From the NCBI RefSeq assembly GCF_021869535.1, contig NW_026262701.1, forward strand, positions 3,983,501-4,047,500: a stretch of DNA of 64,000 nucleotides. The letters run 5' to 3'. This document shows, one piece after another, positions 33,858-46,932 of this stretch. Below the pieces are notes generated by a model. The model saw nothing but the letters and a program-made list of their open reading frames with translations. It did not search any database and was not told the origin of the DNA. Each line of letters starts with the position of its first letter. The first letter of the stretch is position 1. A program made the position numbers and the translations under genes. This DNA comes from Mytilus californianus. Its lineage: Eukaryota > Mollusca > Bivalvia > Mytilida > Mytilidae.

Positions 33858-36800
33858 AATCTGATCAAGTATTACTCGACTGAATTCACCGTACGAAAAA
33901 AACGTTAAGACTTTTTCATACTTTCAGACGCTGATCTACAGGATTCAGTCTGTTTAAGGCGAGTGACTTTAACCATAAAATTAAATTCTTAATGCACCCA
34001 CCTAACACACGGCTAAATTATATATCATTTGAAAGCTACACAATTGTACTATCTGTTTTGCCCGGTTGTAAAAAAATCGTACGGTGCAATTTCCGTCAAA
34101 TCAAGATCAAAGGCCAAGGACGATTAAGTGCATATTTTCTAAGATTTCAGCTTGATTGCATAATATGACTTTTATATACTAAATTCACATATGCAAACCA
34201 TTTAAACTTTTAGTAGAGAGATTAACGGTCATTAATCAAATGCATTTTAAAATATTTAAAACGTGTTTTTGATAGACAGCACATGTTTCCTGAAATTCGA
34301 GTAAAAGTTAACAAAATGTGTGAAAACCCAAATTTTTCTTTCTGATGCAACTGCTTATCACTTAAAACTAAGTAAAACCTTGTAATAACTATCAAAGAAG
34401 TTTTTGACATCATAAATTTCCTAAAATTATGCTAACTTCTAATCAAACAGCAAATCATAACAACTCATGCAGTTGCCCAAAATACCGCTATCTGCGAAAA
34501 AAACAGCTTTTAAGCATTTTTTCCTATTTAAACATTGTATGTGGTCAATATAAGATTTAATAAACAAATTCTTAAGAATCTGAAAAATTTAAAGTAAAAA
34601 AATATGTGTGCGAATCATACTATTGCTTGAAATAAAAAGGGCGAAACTAAGAGATTGCAATCTGCATTGTTACTACCAGACTGAAATAAACATCTTTTGA
34701 CTTTTCTAATTGTTTGATTTTAGCTTCATTATAAATATTGATGTAGTGAAAAGACCTTTTATTTATTTAATGTGAACCATAAAAAAAATAAATTGAAAAT
34801 TTAGACAAAAATAAATAAAAAATAAATTTATGAAAATTGAAATTTAAAAGAATTTAAAAACCAGTAAACACATTATAAAACTTGACTTATTGATTGCTTA
34901 AATTGCGTTGTTCATTGTTTAAATGCATTAATTCATCAAATAAGAATAATTTTGAAGAAAAAAATCCATCAATACGCAACGATTCTAGTTACAACTAGAC
35001 TTTCTGAATAGCTTGAATGACAACTTCATTTTTCATACGAGGATGACTTTATGCAAGAGCTTCTGATGACGACTGAAAAGAAGCTACCATTATCTTGAAA
35101 CTTCACTTTCCACTATATAGATGATGTCATCTCGCTGAATAGTGCCAAATGTGTCACAATGTTGGACTCGTATTTTCCATTGAAATTAAAAAAAAAAGAC
35201 TCAACAGATATAGTTTACTCTACCACTTATCTTGAAATCGACGATGAGGGTTGGTTGAGAACAAGTTTTACGACAAAAGAGATGAGCATAAATAAACCCA
35301 TAAAAACACTCCTTACTAACCAATTATAAACTTTTTATTTCTATGTAGCAACATTATAGCAACACCTGCATATCTATACTATTAAAGGAGGAGACCGATT
35401 TCATTGAGCCTCAACTCCTCTAAAATAATAACAAGTCGGAATATTTATGATATGACGTATAAATGTAGGGTTTTGCATTTCCTAAATTTGTCTTTGCATG
35501 CTCAGTCGACGTACTGCCAGCAAAATTAAATAAAACTCTTTATTTAATACTTGCCCAATTGTAACGCGATTTCGCGGCATCTTCTTGTGGAGTATATATC
35601 TCCAAGTTGATACAATATTCCAGAGCTTGCATTTACTTTCACGATTGTCGTGATAGTGCGTAACTGCTAACAATGAAGATATTAAATAAAGGCAACTATA
35701 GTATACCGCTATTCAATAGTCGTCAATCGATTTACTAGTAACTAAAACAAATCCGGGTCACAAACCAAAACCGTGGGAAACGCATCAACTATAAGAAGAA
35801 CACAACGGAATAACAGAAACACTGAACTGCTACAAAAACAAACATTAACATACAAAGAAACAGATTATTCGATACCAACTGCCATATGCCTGACTTGGTA
35901 CAGGACATTTGAAGAAAAAAGGTGGTTTGAACATGGTTTTAAACCAGAGTTCAAATGCAAAGTTGAAATCATCCCTTTGAAAATTTTATGGACGCCACTA
36001 CGAGTTGAATGACAATTATGAAATATCTGTTTTGCCAGATGACGACTGATAAGTTCCAATCGACGTAACCAAAATACCGTCATTTCTGCCTTGAATGCCA
36101 CCTCCCGAATAAGGCTTGGCACCGAGGTAGGAACTACACGAGCCACAAGACGGATGTCACATGTAGAACATGATCTGCTCACCCTTTTGGAGCCCCTGAG
36201 TTCACCCCAAATATTTTTTGGGGGTTTGTGTTACTCAATCTGTAGTTTTATATGTTGTGTTTTGTATACTGTTGCTTGTCTTGTTTGTTTTTTACCCCGG
36301 CTTTGTCAGTTCGTTTTCAATTATGAGTTTGATGTCCCTTTGATATATTTCGTCACTCTTCAAGTAGTAAAAGTTTTAAAAATTGTAGATCATTGTAGTT
36401 AAATGTATCATGATAACGATTTGGTTCTATATATATATATCACCGTGAGCAAATTAAGTTATTTTCGCGGATATTTGTCTTATTGCGTTAATCTTCTTCA
36501 CTTTACTTTAAGGCGATTTTTTTGCCGATTTTCATTACTGCAAATTAATATCTTTAAAGTGAAATAATACCAAAGGGACAATCAACATCTCAAACCATGA
36601 ATCAAATAAACTTAATTAAAATCATGAACAAAATAAAATTAAAGTCCAAGAGACGAACAACAGTCCACAAAACACAGCACAGCATGAAAACGATCACTGC
36701 CCAAAACAGCGAATGATTTTATGAGGTCAGGAAGGTATTCAACTTTTTCATTTTTTGATTTCACAACTGCTTACAGTGTTTTACATACACAATGACCTGC

Positions 36801-37885
36801 ATTTGTATTTTAAAAGCTTATGTTGAAAATACTCAATCCTATCTCTATATCTTTGAAATTTGGTTTGTGAGAATAAAGATATATAGAAGCATCTTTTATT
36901 CAAATAATTAAAGAGATTAAACTTCTAAACACATTTAATATGTCTAACACGATTTTAAACTAAATAAGAAGCAGCAGCATTATATGTAGTTCATTTACAT
37001 CCCGCTTTAGACAACCAAGTGTTTCCAAACAAGGTTACTTATTTCAATGTTGCCTACGATTTAGTCGCAAAGTCATGTTTGCATTTAAACAGGATTAAAA
37101 AAAGTAAATAAGTTTGACTTCGTAAAAAACATATTTTTACCTCAATTAGCTCGTATATATTCTTTTCGAACTTTGAATACCCCTTCTTTTATTATGGAAA
37201 ATCATTCTCCTCCCTGATATTGACAATTAGCGATGTGCTATCTTAACATAGAATAACAAAATGATCGCTATTTGCAGATGGCAGATTTTTGGGCAACTGC
37301 AAACACTTCAATAGAAGGCTGTTCTATGAACAATAATTAATAATTGCATCTTAAAATTACAAAACAAATATTCCTTGACCTAAAACATATTATTTATCTA
37401 TTTTTTTAGCATGCAAATTTCGATCCCCCAAGATATATTTTGCTTTTGGAACAATTTTTCATTTTTTTAGGATGTGTGATGAATTTCAATTTTCGGGAAA
37501 TATTGCGCATATAACCTCTTATTTTTTGTTTGATTTGGAAATAATGTATTATGTTATATAAAGTTTATATAATCTTTTGAAAAATTTTATGGTACAAGAA
37601 TTAGGAAATAGCTTTTTGTTTAGTAATCACAAAAATTGGAATGTTTTTTCATGACCTTTGACCTTGATTTAACAGAAAATGCACCGTGCTATATTTTTTA
37701 CGACCGGACAAAACAGAAAGTACAAATTATTAGCTTTCGAATGATATATAATACAGCTGTGTTAGGTGGGTGCATTAAAGTCGTTAACTAAGCGTCTTTT
37801 TGAAATAAGTCACTCGCCTATTTAGTCAGGTCAAGATAAACAAGACAGGTTGTTCGCGCGTTCTATTAATACTTGATCAGGCCAT
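33858..37885. mobile_element. Long inverted repeat pair (arms about 250 bp or more) enclosing 3.5 kb
   Basis: The left arm 33858-34135 and right arm 37640-37885 are inverted copies. They share TGATCAAGTATTA, 'AGGCGAGTGACTT', 'AATGCACCCACCTAACACA', 'ATATATCATT.GAAAGCTA' and 'CGTACGGTGCA' followed by 'TCAAGATCAAAGG'. Further in, GCAGTTGCCCAAAA (about 34470) and its inverse TTTTTGGGCAACTGC (about 37288) keep the same spacing, so the arms may reach about 600 bp. The interior holds a broken PLE-Z and other repeats. Either a transposon with long terminal inverted repeats or two inverted copies of one repeat. Confidence 0.55.
35035..36360 (+). mobile_element. Broken PLE-Z copy: RT fragment, intruding R2, RT end and R3 tail
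   Basis: 35035-35340 encodes FTFHYIDDVISLNS, STTYLEIDDEGWLRTSF and a TTKEMSIN end, matching the FRYIDDVLSLNN, SYLDLxLExDxEGxLxTK and DKRDDFN blocks of the RT. 35685-35935 is an R2 tail on the minus strand. After it the RT end resumes (VEIIPLKILWTPLRVE, about 35950-36010), then the 3' region and R3 tail (36120-36360, 'GATCTGCTCACCCTTTTGGA'). What lies at 35345-35685 is unclear. Confidence 0.65.
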
Positions 37886-38369
37886 GTTAAGATCAAATCA
37901 GACCAAAGGCAAAACTGGTGTTTAGATTTTGTTAGATCTTGTTCAGTCGTGTTAAGATTTTTTTTTAAAGTATTCGGATAAAAAAAATGCGATACTTTCT
38001 TTGTGTTTATCAGGGGTTGCTCCCCTTTATAAATAAAATCGGCAAAGCTTGGAGGATATTCTTTTGTGATTATTCAATGTCAAATGGTATGTCGATTTCA
38101 TTAAATAACGTATGCAATTTTACAATTCATTTTTTTGCGATAGATGTTTTAACATCTAATTCATCAGATCAGGAAAGAATAATTGTTGTTACCGGTAAAG
38201 TGTGTAAGTCATTAAACTTTGCAGTCGTGCTTTGAGGCATTTAGTTATCCTGTATCTATTCATTTCGTCTGTCAAGATATAATGATTAGTAATATATCTC
38301 AAAAATGTTCTTTGAGTGGGTATCATTTTTCGTTGTTTCTCACGATCATGTTTGTTTTTTTTATTGTTT

Positions 38370-38765
38370 TTCATGGTTTGTTCTTATATTGTGCCGTTAT
38401 ATCACTGTCCCAGGTTAGGGAGAGGTTCGGCGCCTGCAACCTAGTTTAACTCCACCACAATCTGTAAGTTCCTGTTCCAAGTCAGGAGCCTGTAATTCAG
38501 TGATTGTCATTTATAACTGTGTAACATATTCGTTTTTCGTTAATGACTTTGCACATAAATTAGGCCGTTATATTTTTTTCGTTTGAATTGTTTAACATCT
38601 TCCATTTCGGTGCCTTTTATAGCTGACTATGCGGTATGTGCTTTGCTCATTGTTGAAGGCCGTACGGTGACCTATATTTGTTAACTTCTGTGTCATGTTG
38701 GTCTCTTGTGGATAGTTATCTCATTGGCAATCATACTACATCTTCTTATTCTTATACATTCTAGG
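38370..38765 (+). repeat. R4 tail (PLE-X 3' end)
   Basis: 'CACTGTCCCAGGTTAGGGAG', 'CAAGTCAGGAGCCTGTAATT', 'GAAGGCCGTACGGTGACCTA' and 'ATCTCATTGGCAATCATACT' occur in order. Confidence 0.85.
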
Positions 38766-39884
38766 ATATTTAATTGTCATTAAATTTTGTTGATATTTTT
38801 TTTAACACTTAGATTAAGGTAGTCCACAGGACCCATATGCTGCATGCATTTCAACTAGGACCCATAGATAGAATTAATGCATATATAAGTCACAGATTAC
38901 GATGTGTATGTTACTTTATATAGACTAATTTTATGATAAGTTCTGATACACATTTGTTAATTTGTCCAAATGTTCCTGTAACATATTTCGTGTAAAATTT
39001 AAATGCTTGCTTTATATGGACTGATTTATTATAAATTCACATATCTAAACATATTATACTGTCTAGTTACTTTCACTTTTTTCTAATGTGTAGGATAACA
39101 TTTTGTTCCACAGTAATACTAAAAGTATAATATCGCGCTTAAATTGACTGTTTACATAAATGTGTAAGTGAACTCTATTTTGGGGGCAATGCATCAACAT
39201 GATCAATTGGTTCTAAAAATAGATGAAAAAAATAATAAAACAAAATAAGGATACAGGTTAATTTCAAGGAGACAAAACATTTGTAAGAACTTTTTAATAA
39301 TATTTTCAAATTTTCAAATTGGACTTTAATGAAAACTCCAGCAATTATATGGATATTTACCGGAAGTTAATTGGCTTTATGTTTTTACAACCTTATCTGA
39401 TTTAATCCCTTATTTTCAAGTATTCCTCCTATTCTTACATGGATTTTTTACAAATGACATATCAAGTTTTAAAATTTAGGAATAGAAGGAATATATCGCA
39501 GAATGATGGTTTTCAGTAGGAGGAGGTCTTCCGGCGGTTTGACCATATGCTATTGTAATGCATGATAAATGCAGGGTATCTAATTCCTCGGTGTAAATAA
39601 AGATACAATTTTGTTAGATAAGTAGAATACATATCAGTTTACACAATTCAATCTAAAAAATAATTGAAAATAATTGAAAATTATTTTATTGGTATTTCTT
39701 TAACATGATAACCTAGAGCCAAATTATGTATGTATGCATTACACCCTTGCACTCTTTGGATTAACGTATCAATTAGAAGGCAGGAGAGAAAGTCATAATA
39801 AATAATTAAAGGACAAAACGTCACAATATGATTTATGGGATTATTTTTTTTGGATTGGGCCAAAAAATCTAAAACTTTTACATG
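38766..39884. other. AT-rich stretch, nothing recognised
   Basis: No supported exon, RNA or repeat end. Confidence 0.5.
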
Positions 39885-40210
39885 CATTAATAAAGGCAAC
39901 AGTAGTAAACCGCTGTTCGAAACTCATAAATCGATAGAGATAGAAAACAAATCTGGGTTATGAACTAAAACTGAGGGAAACGCATCAAATATAAGAGGAG
40001 AACAACGACACAACAAAAACACAACATTAAAATGTAACACACACAGAAACGAACTATAATATAACAATGGCCATTTTCCTGACTTGGTACAGGACATTTT
40101 AAGAAAAAAAATGGTGGGTTGAACCTGGTTTTGCGGCATGCCAAACCTCCCGCTTTTATGGCAATGTTAAATATAACATTAAAATGACAACATTACATGA
40201 CAGGATTACA
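39885..40210 (-). repeat. R2 tail (PLE-Y 3' end)
   Basis: Minus-strand R2 with the 'AAAGGCAACAGTAGTAAACC' end and 'TCCTGACTTGGTACAGGACA'; close to the copies at 27190 and 44878. Confidence 0.8.
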
Positions 40211-40279
40211 ATACAAATAAATGGGAGAACATATAGGACAAAGAAACACACGAATAATAGCTAACAAAAGGCACCAGGT

Positions 40280-40490
40280 TTAAAATCCAATACGCCAGAC
40301 GTGCGTCTCGTCTACACAAGACTAACCAGTGACGCTCAGATGAAAAAAGTTTGAAAGCCAAAACAAGTACAAAGCTGAAGAGCACCGAGGACCAAAACTT
40401 CCAAAAGTTGCGCACAACACGGCCAGGGTTTTCTGCCTGGGACAAGAACATCCTTATTATTTAGAATAATTTATAATATTGCAAACAGTA
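40280..40490 (-). repeat. R6 repeat
   Basis: Inverted R6: 'CGCCAGACGTGCGTCTCGTC', 'CCAGTGACGCTCAGATGAAA' and 'GAGCACCGAGGACCAAAACT'. Confidence 0.7.
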
Positions 40491-40739
40491 AATTTTATAA
40501 AATGACTATATAATAGATATACATGATAAAACCGAAGTGTTAAATTGATGCATTGAATACATTAGAAATAAACACCGAGAGTTTCTAGCGTATATTTTTA
40601 ATAAAAAAAAACATGCATTCAAAGAGTCTTCAGAATTAATTAGCTTCATGACCAAGTTGCTCATGTACGTACAAACCCTAAAGTCTACGTAACTAGGTCA
40701 GCATCGAGGAAGAAAGGACATGATTATTGTTACGACTAT

Positions 40740-41205
40740 TCGAAAGTATGGTGCATCTAGGTCAACCGAATCGTGATGGCGTTCTCAAATTCTGCAATGG
40801 GATGATTTTGACTTTATCAGCTTCCTTGTAGCAGCAACAATTATAAAAAAACATCACTGCATAAAAAGCATGCGTCCGAATCGCTCTAACAAACAAAGCA
40901 TGATCGGAAACGCAAACACTAGCACATAGTATCAACTTCGATATATACTCGATATGCAGGCGCTGCTTGGATGTTGCAACAAAGAATTATCTTTTTTGTC
41001 GTAAAATGTTGTTCACAACCGACCTTCATTTTAAATTTATAAGTCAAGATATGATGCAGACTTGGTACAGGCATCGCGAGGGAAATGATGATTTAAACGT
41101 GGGTTTATTGCTAGCTAAACCTTCCCCTTATATGACAGCTGTTTATAGTTTCGTCAAATTGAAAAATCATAATAGTATGTACAACAAAAACAAACATAAG
41201 AGAGC
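40740..41205 (-). mobile_element. PLE-Z RT fragment followed by an R1 fragment
   Basis: 40740-41040 matches the minus-strand RT C-terminal region also at 50090-50310 ('CGTGATGGCGTTCTCAAATT', GCTTCCTTGTAGCAGCAAC). 41050-41205 is R1 on the minus strand ('ATTGCTAGCTAAACCTTCCC'). They lie just downstream of copy C. Confidence 0.55.
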
Positions 41206-41805
41206 GTAGTAATCAGTAAGGCTGAATATATGATGATGATGTATGACTGTTGAACGTCCAGTGGCAAATTGATCTCATGGAATTAAATTTCTATATTTTA
41301 ATGCATAGAAACATACTTAAACAAATAACACAAGCTCAACAAGAACAATTCTCTTAGAAACTCAAACCAATTATTAAAGTAAAGCAAAATTAAAAAAGTG
41401 TCATTCTGGTAAAAGGTCATTGTCTGAAAAATATCTACAACGGAGGAATCTAATCACTAATAATAATAATAGTAGTCCACTTTGGTTGTGTCAGATTTAC
41501 TTGGATGACATCCACCATCACTACTGCCGTTCCTGTCATCTTCGTTATCTATCTTCACAGATTCTTGACGGACAGTCATTCCACGTACACGCTGGCATCT
41601 CGATGTATACTTGTACAAATAGAAAGGCTTGCTTGTTGGTAGGTTAATGTAACTGTATGAAGAGCCATCAGACCTATTGTACAAATATTGAAGAAGGTGA
41701 AATCGTGTATAATTAATATATCTTTACTCCTGCTTAAATACTATTAATGGGACATATATCTGAACATAAAACTTGTTTCTCTGATTTTTGAGCTTTGTTT
41801 TGTTC

Positions 41806-42185
41806 GGTGTGAGAAAAATATTTCTTTTCAAGAGTGAAATATCTGTTCTCGGCAAGTGATTGGTCGAAATTTAATTATGACGTCAATTTGTCTTGTTTTC
41901 ATCTGAATTTCACATTGTGACGTCATGAAAAAAGACGACCATGCCTAATGACGTCACATATAAAGAACTCAACTTTCTGCAAATCTTTGAAAAGGAAGGA
42001 TAAAAATCATTAGAGAAACAGATTTCACCACCATAAGTCGTGTATGACGATATTTCTCCACTCTCAACAGTTAAATTTAATTATTTAAAAAGCTGGGCAA
42101 GCCTCGCACTTTAAATGTTAAAATTTGACTGTCTCGAGGAGATAAATGTCGTAAAACACTTGTTGCAGTGGTGGAATCTATATTT
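41806..42185 (+). mobile_element. R7: CRE-rich non-autonomous element, copy 1 (intron 4 of copy C)
   Basis: Starts 'GGTGTGAGAAAAATATTTCT' and shares its whole length with 46603-46932. It carries three perfect TGACGTCA octamers at 41878-41885, 41918-41925 and 41949-41956. Its left end GGTGTGAGAAAAATATTTC resembles, inverted, the internal GATATTTCTCCACTCTCAAC. Probably a MITE-type element; ends and target duplication are not certain. Confidence 0.6.
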
Positions 42186-42569
42186 AATTGGTTTGCCTTT
42201 TAATTAGCTTTCAGTAACTGTGAGTACTCTGTTGGCACACTTTGCAATGCATGTATGTAATTCAATGTTTACTTATTTTGTGTTATATCTCGTCCCACTT
42301 TTTTTTTTAATAAATACCACCTTTGATAAGTATTATGAAAGACGATACTTTTTCACTTCTGTACTCGTAATGTGAACAACAAATTTATTAATTTTGTGAA
42401 AAATGTTTACTACCGTACTTTTAACAACAACATTATAATATTTAAATTTACCTGTGTACGTCGTTTTATTTAACGCCATTTTGTCACAGGTTAGAGTTGT
42501 TTTTGACACTGTTAATACATCTTTTTTATTAATATTATATTGATATCGTGTCATAGATAAAACTTATTC

Positions 42570-42955
42570 GTTCAGTGTATGTTTACTTGTTTTTGTTTAA
42601 ATGTCTTTTTGATCTAGTTAAACCATTTCAATTGATATTTATAGTGTGTCTTTTTATGTTCTAATGTTACACTACTGTCTCGGGTTAAAACGTTTAAACC
42701 CGCTGCATTTTTATGCACCTGTCCTAAAACAGGAGCCTGTTGTTCAGTTGTTGTCGTTTGTTGGTGTGGTTCGTAAGTGTTTCTCGTTTTTGATATAGAT
42801 TAGACAGGGGGTTTTCCTGTTTAAATTGTTTGACACTAGTCATTGTGGGGCCCTTTATAGCTTGCTGTTCGATGTGACCTTTAACTTTTGATACATTGGG
42901 ACTTAGATTGAGAGTTGTCTCATTGGCACTCATACCACATTTTTTTATACATATA
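42570..42955 (+). repeat. R4 tail in intron 4 of copy C
   Basis: 'CACTACTGTCTCGGGTTAAA', 'AAACAGGAGCCTGTTGTTCA' and 'GTTGTCTCATTGGCACTCAT' in order, somewhat diverged. Confidence 0.75.
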
Positions 42956-44639
42956 AAACTGTTTGTCCGCTTTTCGCTACAAAAACATCTACAATAATTG
43001 CAAAATAGAATTCATTAAGCTTTTGAATTTTTTTTTTATTCATTCTTCCAACGTATTTGTAGTTCGGATTATTTAATGACATACTCTGTTGATATTCGTA
43101 ACATATCTGTTATTGTTAGGTTCAAACAGCTACACGTGGTAAAAACAATCTAAAAATCAAAAAGGACGCAATGCTTTTTTACTACTTATACATTGAAAAA
43201 AAAGTTTAACATTTGTTGAAAATAAAACTTATATGGGAAGATACACGTACACGCGCCATTGCAGAAAAGAACCCTTAGTATTCTTTTTCGAACTGATTTG
43301 ATTTTTGTAAAAAGGGGAATTTATCTATAATCAGTTATCATTATTGAAACATTAACAATCATTATAGGATTACTCTTAGCAGAGCACGTACCTAAAAGGA
43401 GGACACTTATCATGAGAGAAATGGAAATTCCGTCTATAAGGACCGATTATTCTTTGTCAACATAACCCTGAATTTCCAAAACTTTAAAATCTGTTAACAG
43501 AAAACTGAAGCGTGGTTCAAAAAAGGTAAAGTCGGTTTACTCAAATCTAGTTTCCAGAAAGTATTCACATAAAACGACACTCAACTTGTTCATTCGTAAA
43601 CATCCATATACTTTTATAGTTTAAATGTGAAAATATAAATTGGAACAAAGTTAAGAAAGAAACTTTACCATGTGTACTCATTTTCATGTAATTCAAAGCA
43701 CCGTTAACACCGTCAATTTGATGTTGTTTTGCTCAAAACAACTTTTCAAAAGGAGATTACTGAAACAGGTTTGAAAATGTGTTTTTAATAGCACGAAAAC
43801 ATTATGAGCGTGAAAAGCTGAATCTATCTAAAAACGTGTATGAAATGAAAAAAATGAAAGTTGAGCACAAACAAACAAAAATATTTTCAAGGTCTTAATA
43901 TAAAGTCAAATAATTGTTGACAAAGAGATATTTCTTGCGTTTTGTACTTTTGATGGTATAATGTAAACATTTAAACACGTAAACTATGAAAACAATTCAA
44001 AGTCAATGAACCATGACTGAAGATGTAGGGCCAAATAGCCTCCATCGAACTGAGAAATTCCAATGCCTATAAAACTGTATACCAAATACCAATGATAAGT
44101 GGTTCCCTTCAAATTAACCTAAGCGCAAACTTGTAAATTATGTAAACGTTTCAAAGTCAATGACCAATGATGAGGAGTATGCACAATATAATCGCCATGG
44201 AAATGAGACTTGCAAAGGCTTATACAACTGCATACGAAAGATCATTGACTTTACATCAGTAATTCATCTTAAACTGATCTAATCACAAACATTAACATGT
44301 AAACAAAGCAAAATATTAAAATTCATTAGAAGAAGACAGCGAGTGCGGAACCAAATTATTTCCATGACAAAAGTATGTGCAGATGCAAATACATCTGTAT
44401 ACACAATATCTTTCACCAACCGCTCGTGGTTTCTTTTAAAACTTATCGCAAACATAAGCATGTAAAATAAACAAACGTTTAAAAGTCAATAGATCATGAC
44501 TGAGGGGTCGTTGCCAAATAATCTCCATGAAATAAAATGTGCCAATGCTACAACAACTGCATACCAAATATGACTGACATACAATGCGTTGTTCGGCTGT
44601 GCTGCTTTTATGTGCTGATCTAGGTTGTTTTACGTATTC

Positions 44640-44872
44640 GTTTTTATTCTGTAGTTAGTCACCACTTCGGTGTTAACATGTATGTCAATTATATGGTCAT
44701 TTTTATATTTTATAAATTTACTGTTTGCAAAAATATGAATTATTCTTTATACTTAATATTTTCTTATCCCAAGCAGATAATCTAGCCGTATTTGGCACAA
44801 CATTTTGGAATTTTGGGTCATCATTGCTCTTCATCTTCAGGCCTGGCACCTTTGATAACTATTAGCTTGTCG
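44640..44872 (+). repeat. R6 repeat nested in the Helitron-like element
   Basis: 'GTCACCACTTCGGTGTTAAC', 'TAGCCGTATTTGGCACAACA' and 'CTGGCACCTTTGATAACTAT'. The 'CGAAACGCGCGTCTGG' segment is deleted. Confidence 0.7.
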
Positions 44873-44877
44873 TAATG

Positions 44878-45257
44878 TTCTATTGTATTGTTTATTTGTG
44901 TGTTTCTCTGTCCTGTGTGTTCTTCCGTTTATTTGTATTGTAGTCTTGTCATGTAATGTTGTCATTTTAGTGTTATATCTAACATTGCCATTAAAGCGGG
45001 AGGTCTGGCAAGCCACAAAACCAGGTTTAACCCACCATTTTTTCTTAAAATGTCCTGTACCAAGTCAGGAAAATGGCTATTGTTATCTTATAGTTCGTTT
45101 CTGTGTGTGTTGCATTTTAGTGTTTCTGTTGTGTCTTTGTTCTCCTCTTATATTTGATGTGTTTACCTCAGTTTTAGTTTTATAACCCGGATTTGTTTTT
45201 TCTCAATCGATTCATGAATTTCAAACAGCAGTATACTACTGTTGCCTTTATATACCA
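44878..45257 (+). repeat. R2 tail nested in the Helitron-like element
   Basis: The longest clean R2 tail without RT: 'AAAGCGGGAGGTCTGGCAAG', 'TGTCCTGTACCAAGTCAGGA' and 'GTATACTACTGTTGCCTTTA'. Confidence 0.8.
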
Positions 45258-45559
45258 TAAGTGGTTCCCTATAAACTCATATAATCAACAAGTAATTCAT
45301 GATTGCCGCTACCGCCGCCGGAAACAGCCACCTAAGTCTCGTTTTTTCGAACAGAAATTTCCTATTGCATAATGATATACCTGCAACAGTAGTTTATTTT
45401 TGTGTTCCTGTCGTATACTCCATCTGGTAGATAACCACTTTTTGAGTTAGTGTTTAAGTGATCCTCGTCGTCCCAGTTAATAAATCCAGTGCAAAATCCT
45501 ATAAATAGATATTTGATTTAAACGGTAATGTTTGATTATATTAAAGAATCTTATACGGC

Positions 45560-45860
45560 TGACTGAAGATTAAGGTTTGTCTATTACATGTATGTTTGAT
45601 TTGTTCACACATTGTTATCAATATAATGGAATTTTATGTGACTGTCATACCACTGAAAGGTTTAGCTAGCTATAAAACCAGTTTCAATCCACTATTTTCT
45701 ACATAATGAAATGCCTGTACCAAGTCAGGAATATGACAGTTGTTTCCAATTCGTTTGATGTGTTTGACCTTTTGCTTTTTCCATTTGATAAGGACTTTCT
45801 GACTTTAATTTTCCTTGGAGTTCAATATTTTGGTGACTTTACTTTTTATTTGTAAACCTT
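45560..45860 (+). repeat. R1 tail in intron 3 of copy C
   Basis: 'TTTAGCTAGCTATAAAACCA' to 'CTTGGAGTTCAATATTTTGG', standard order. Absent at the matching site in copy B. Confidence 0.8.
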
Positions 45861-46602
45861 AAATCCTTTTGAGGCAATTCGTTTATTCTTCAATGGGATT
45901 TGGTTGGATAAATGCTGATTTGCTAGAACGCTTGACAAAATAAGAACTGAATAAGGCTAACAAATTTTATGATTAACATATTAAACGGTATTGTATCAAA
46001 AAAAAAACCCCCAATAAATGGGAATCTTTTTCACAGGAAAGTCTCCTCAGTGAAGATCGAGGCCAACCAATTTGAAAATATAAGTTTTTAACTAATATAA
46101 TCATACACGAACAAATCAGAGATATGGATATATGGAAAATAATCAATTACAGTTATTCATGTTTTATGAATTGTACTGAAAATAAGCTTAATAATGACTA
46201 TATAAGAATTTGTCTACCAAAAGGGAATATATTTTACAATAAGTAAACTTTTACGTCACAAGAGAAAAAGTGCGACAAGTGCAAACATATTTGTGAATTA
46301 TCACAAAATCTCGTGTCAAAAAGGGATTTAACATTCCAAGGAATCATATAAATCTCCATTTGCCAAAATAAATACACGTAATATCTAAGCAATAAAAGAC
46401 AATCGACGCAATGACGAATAGTAGTCAACATAAGACAGAAAACAAATAGTGAGAATTACGAACCCCAACAAAATAAAAAAAGACCCCGTGTACACTTTTA
46501 AAAGTCGAGGAACCGTTGCGGATTCACAAATGACACATTTCGTCGGGCTGATTATTGATAATTTGAATTTTGATACTAATGCTATTTTCACATTTCTTGA
46601 TT

Positions 46603-46932
46603 GGTGTGAGAAAAATATTTCTCCTCACAAGTGAAATATCTGTTCTCAGAAAAAGATTGGTCGAAATTTAATTATGACGTAAATTTTTTTTGGTACCTCT
46701 GAATTTCGTATTGTAACGTCAGGAAAAAATGCGACCATGTCTGATGACGTCACATATAACGGAACACATCTTTCTGCAAATCTTTCAAAAGGAAGGATAA
46801 AAATCATAGAAAAACAGATTCCACCACTATAACTCTTGTATTACGATATTTCTCCACACTCAACAGTTAAATATCAATATTTAATTGTCTCGAGTGGAGA
46901 CAAACTTGTTGCAGTGCTGGAATCTATATTTC
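46603..46932 (+). mobile_element. R7 CRE-rich element, copy 2 (intron 3 of copy C)
   Basis: Starts 'GGTGTGAGAAAAATATTTCT' and matches copy 1 throughout. Two of its three CRE-like sites are mutated (TGACGTAA, TAACGTCA); the third, TGACGTCA at 46745-46752, is intact. Confidence 0.6.

Larger units (their letters stand above)
43900..45350 (+). mobile_element. Helitron-like tandem-core element in intron 4 of copy C, interrupted by R6 and R2
   Basis: Blocks with 'CCATGGAAATGAGACTTGCA' and 'ACAACTGCATACCAAATA' repeat from about 44025 to 44580, as in intron 4 of copy B. The element resumes at 45258 and ends with 'GCCGCTACCGCCGCCGGAAA' and 'TAAGTCTCGTTTTTTCGAAC', losing the right arm of the hairpin. 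Its presence at the same intron site in B and C means insertion before the duplication. Confidence 0.65.

Noticed and set aside
37987-38235. 82-codon plus-strand frame
   Set aside because: No recognisable domain and no splice context; adjacent to the R4 tail. Left unassigned.
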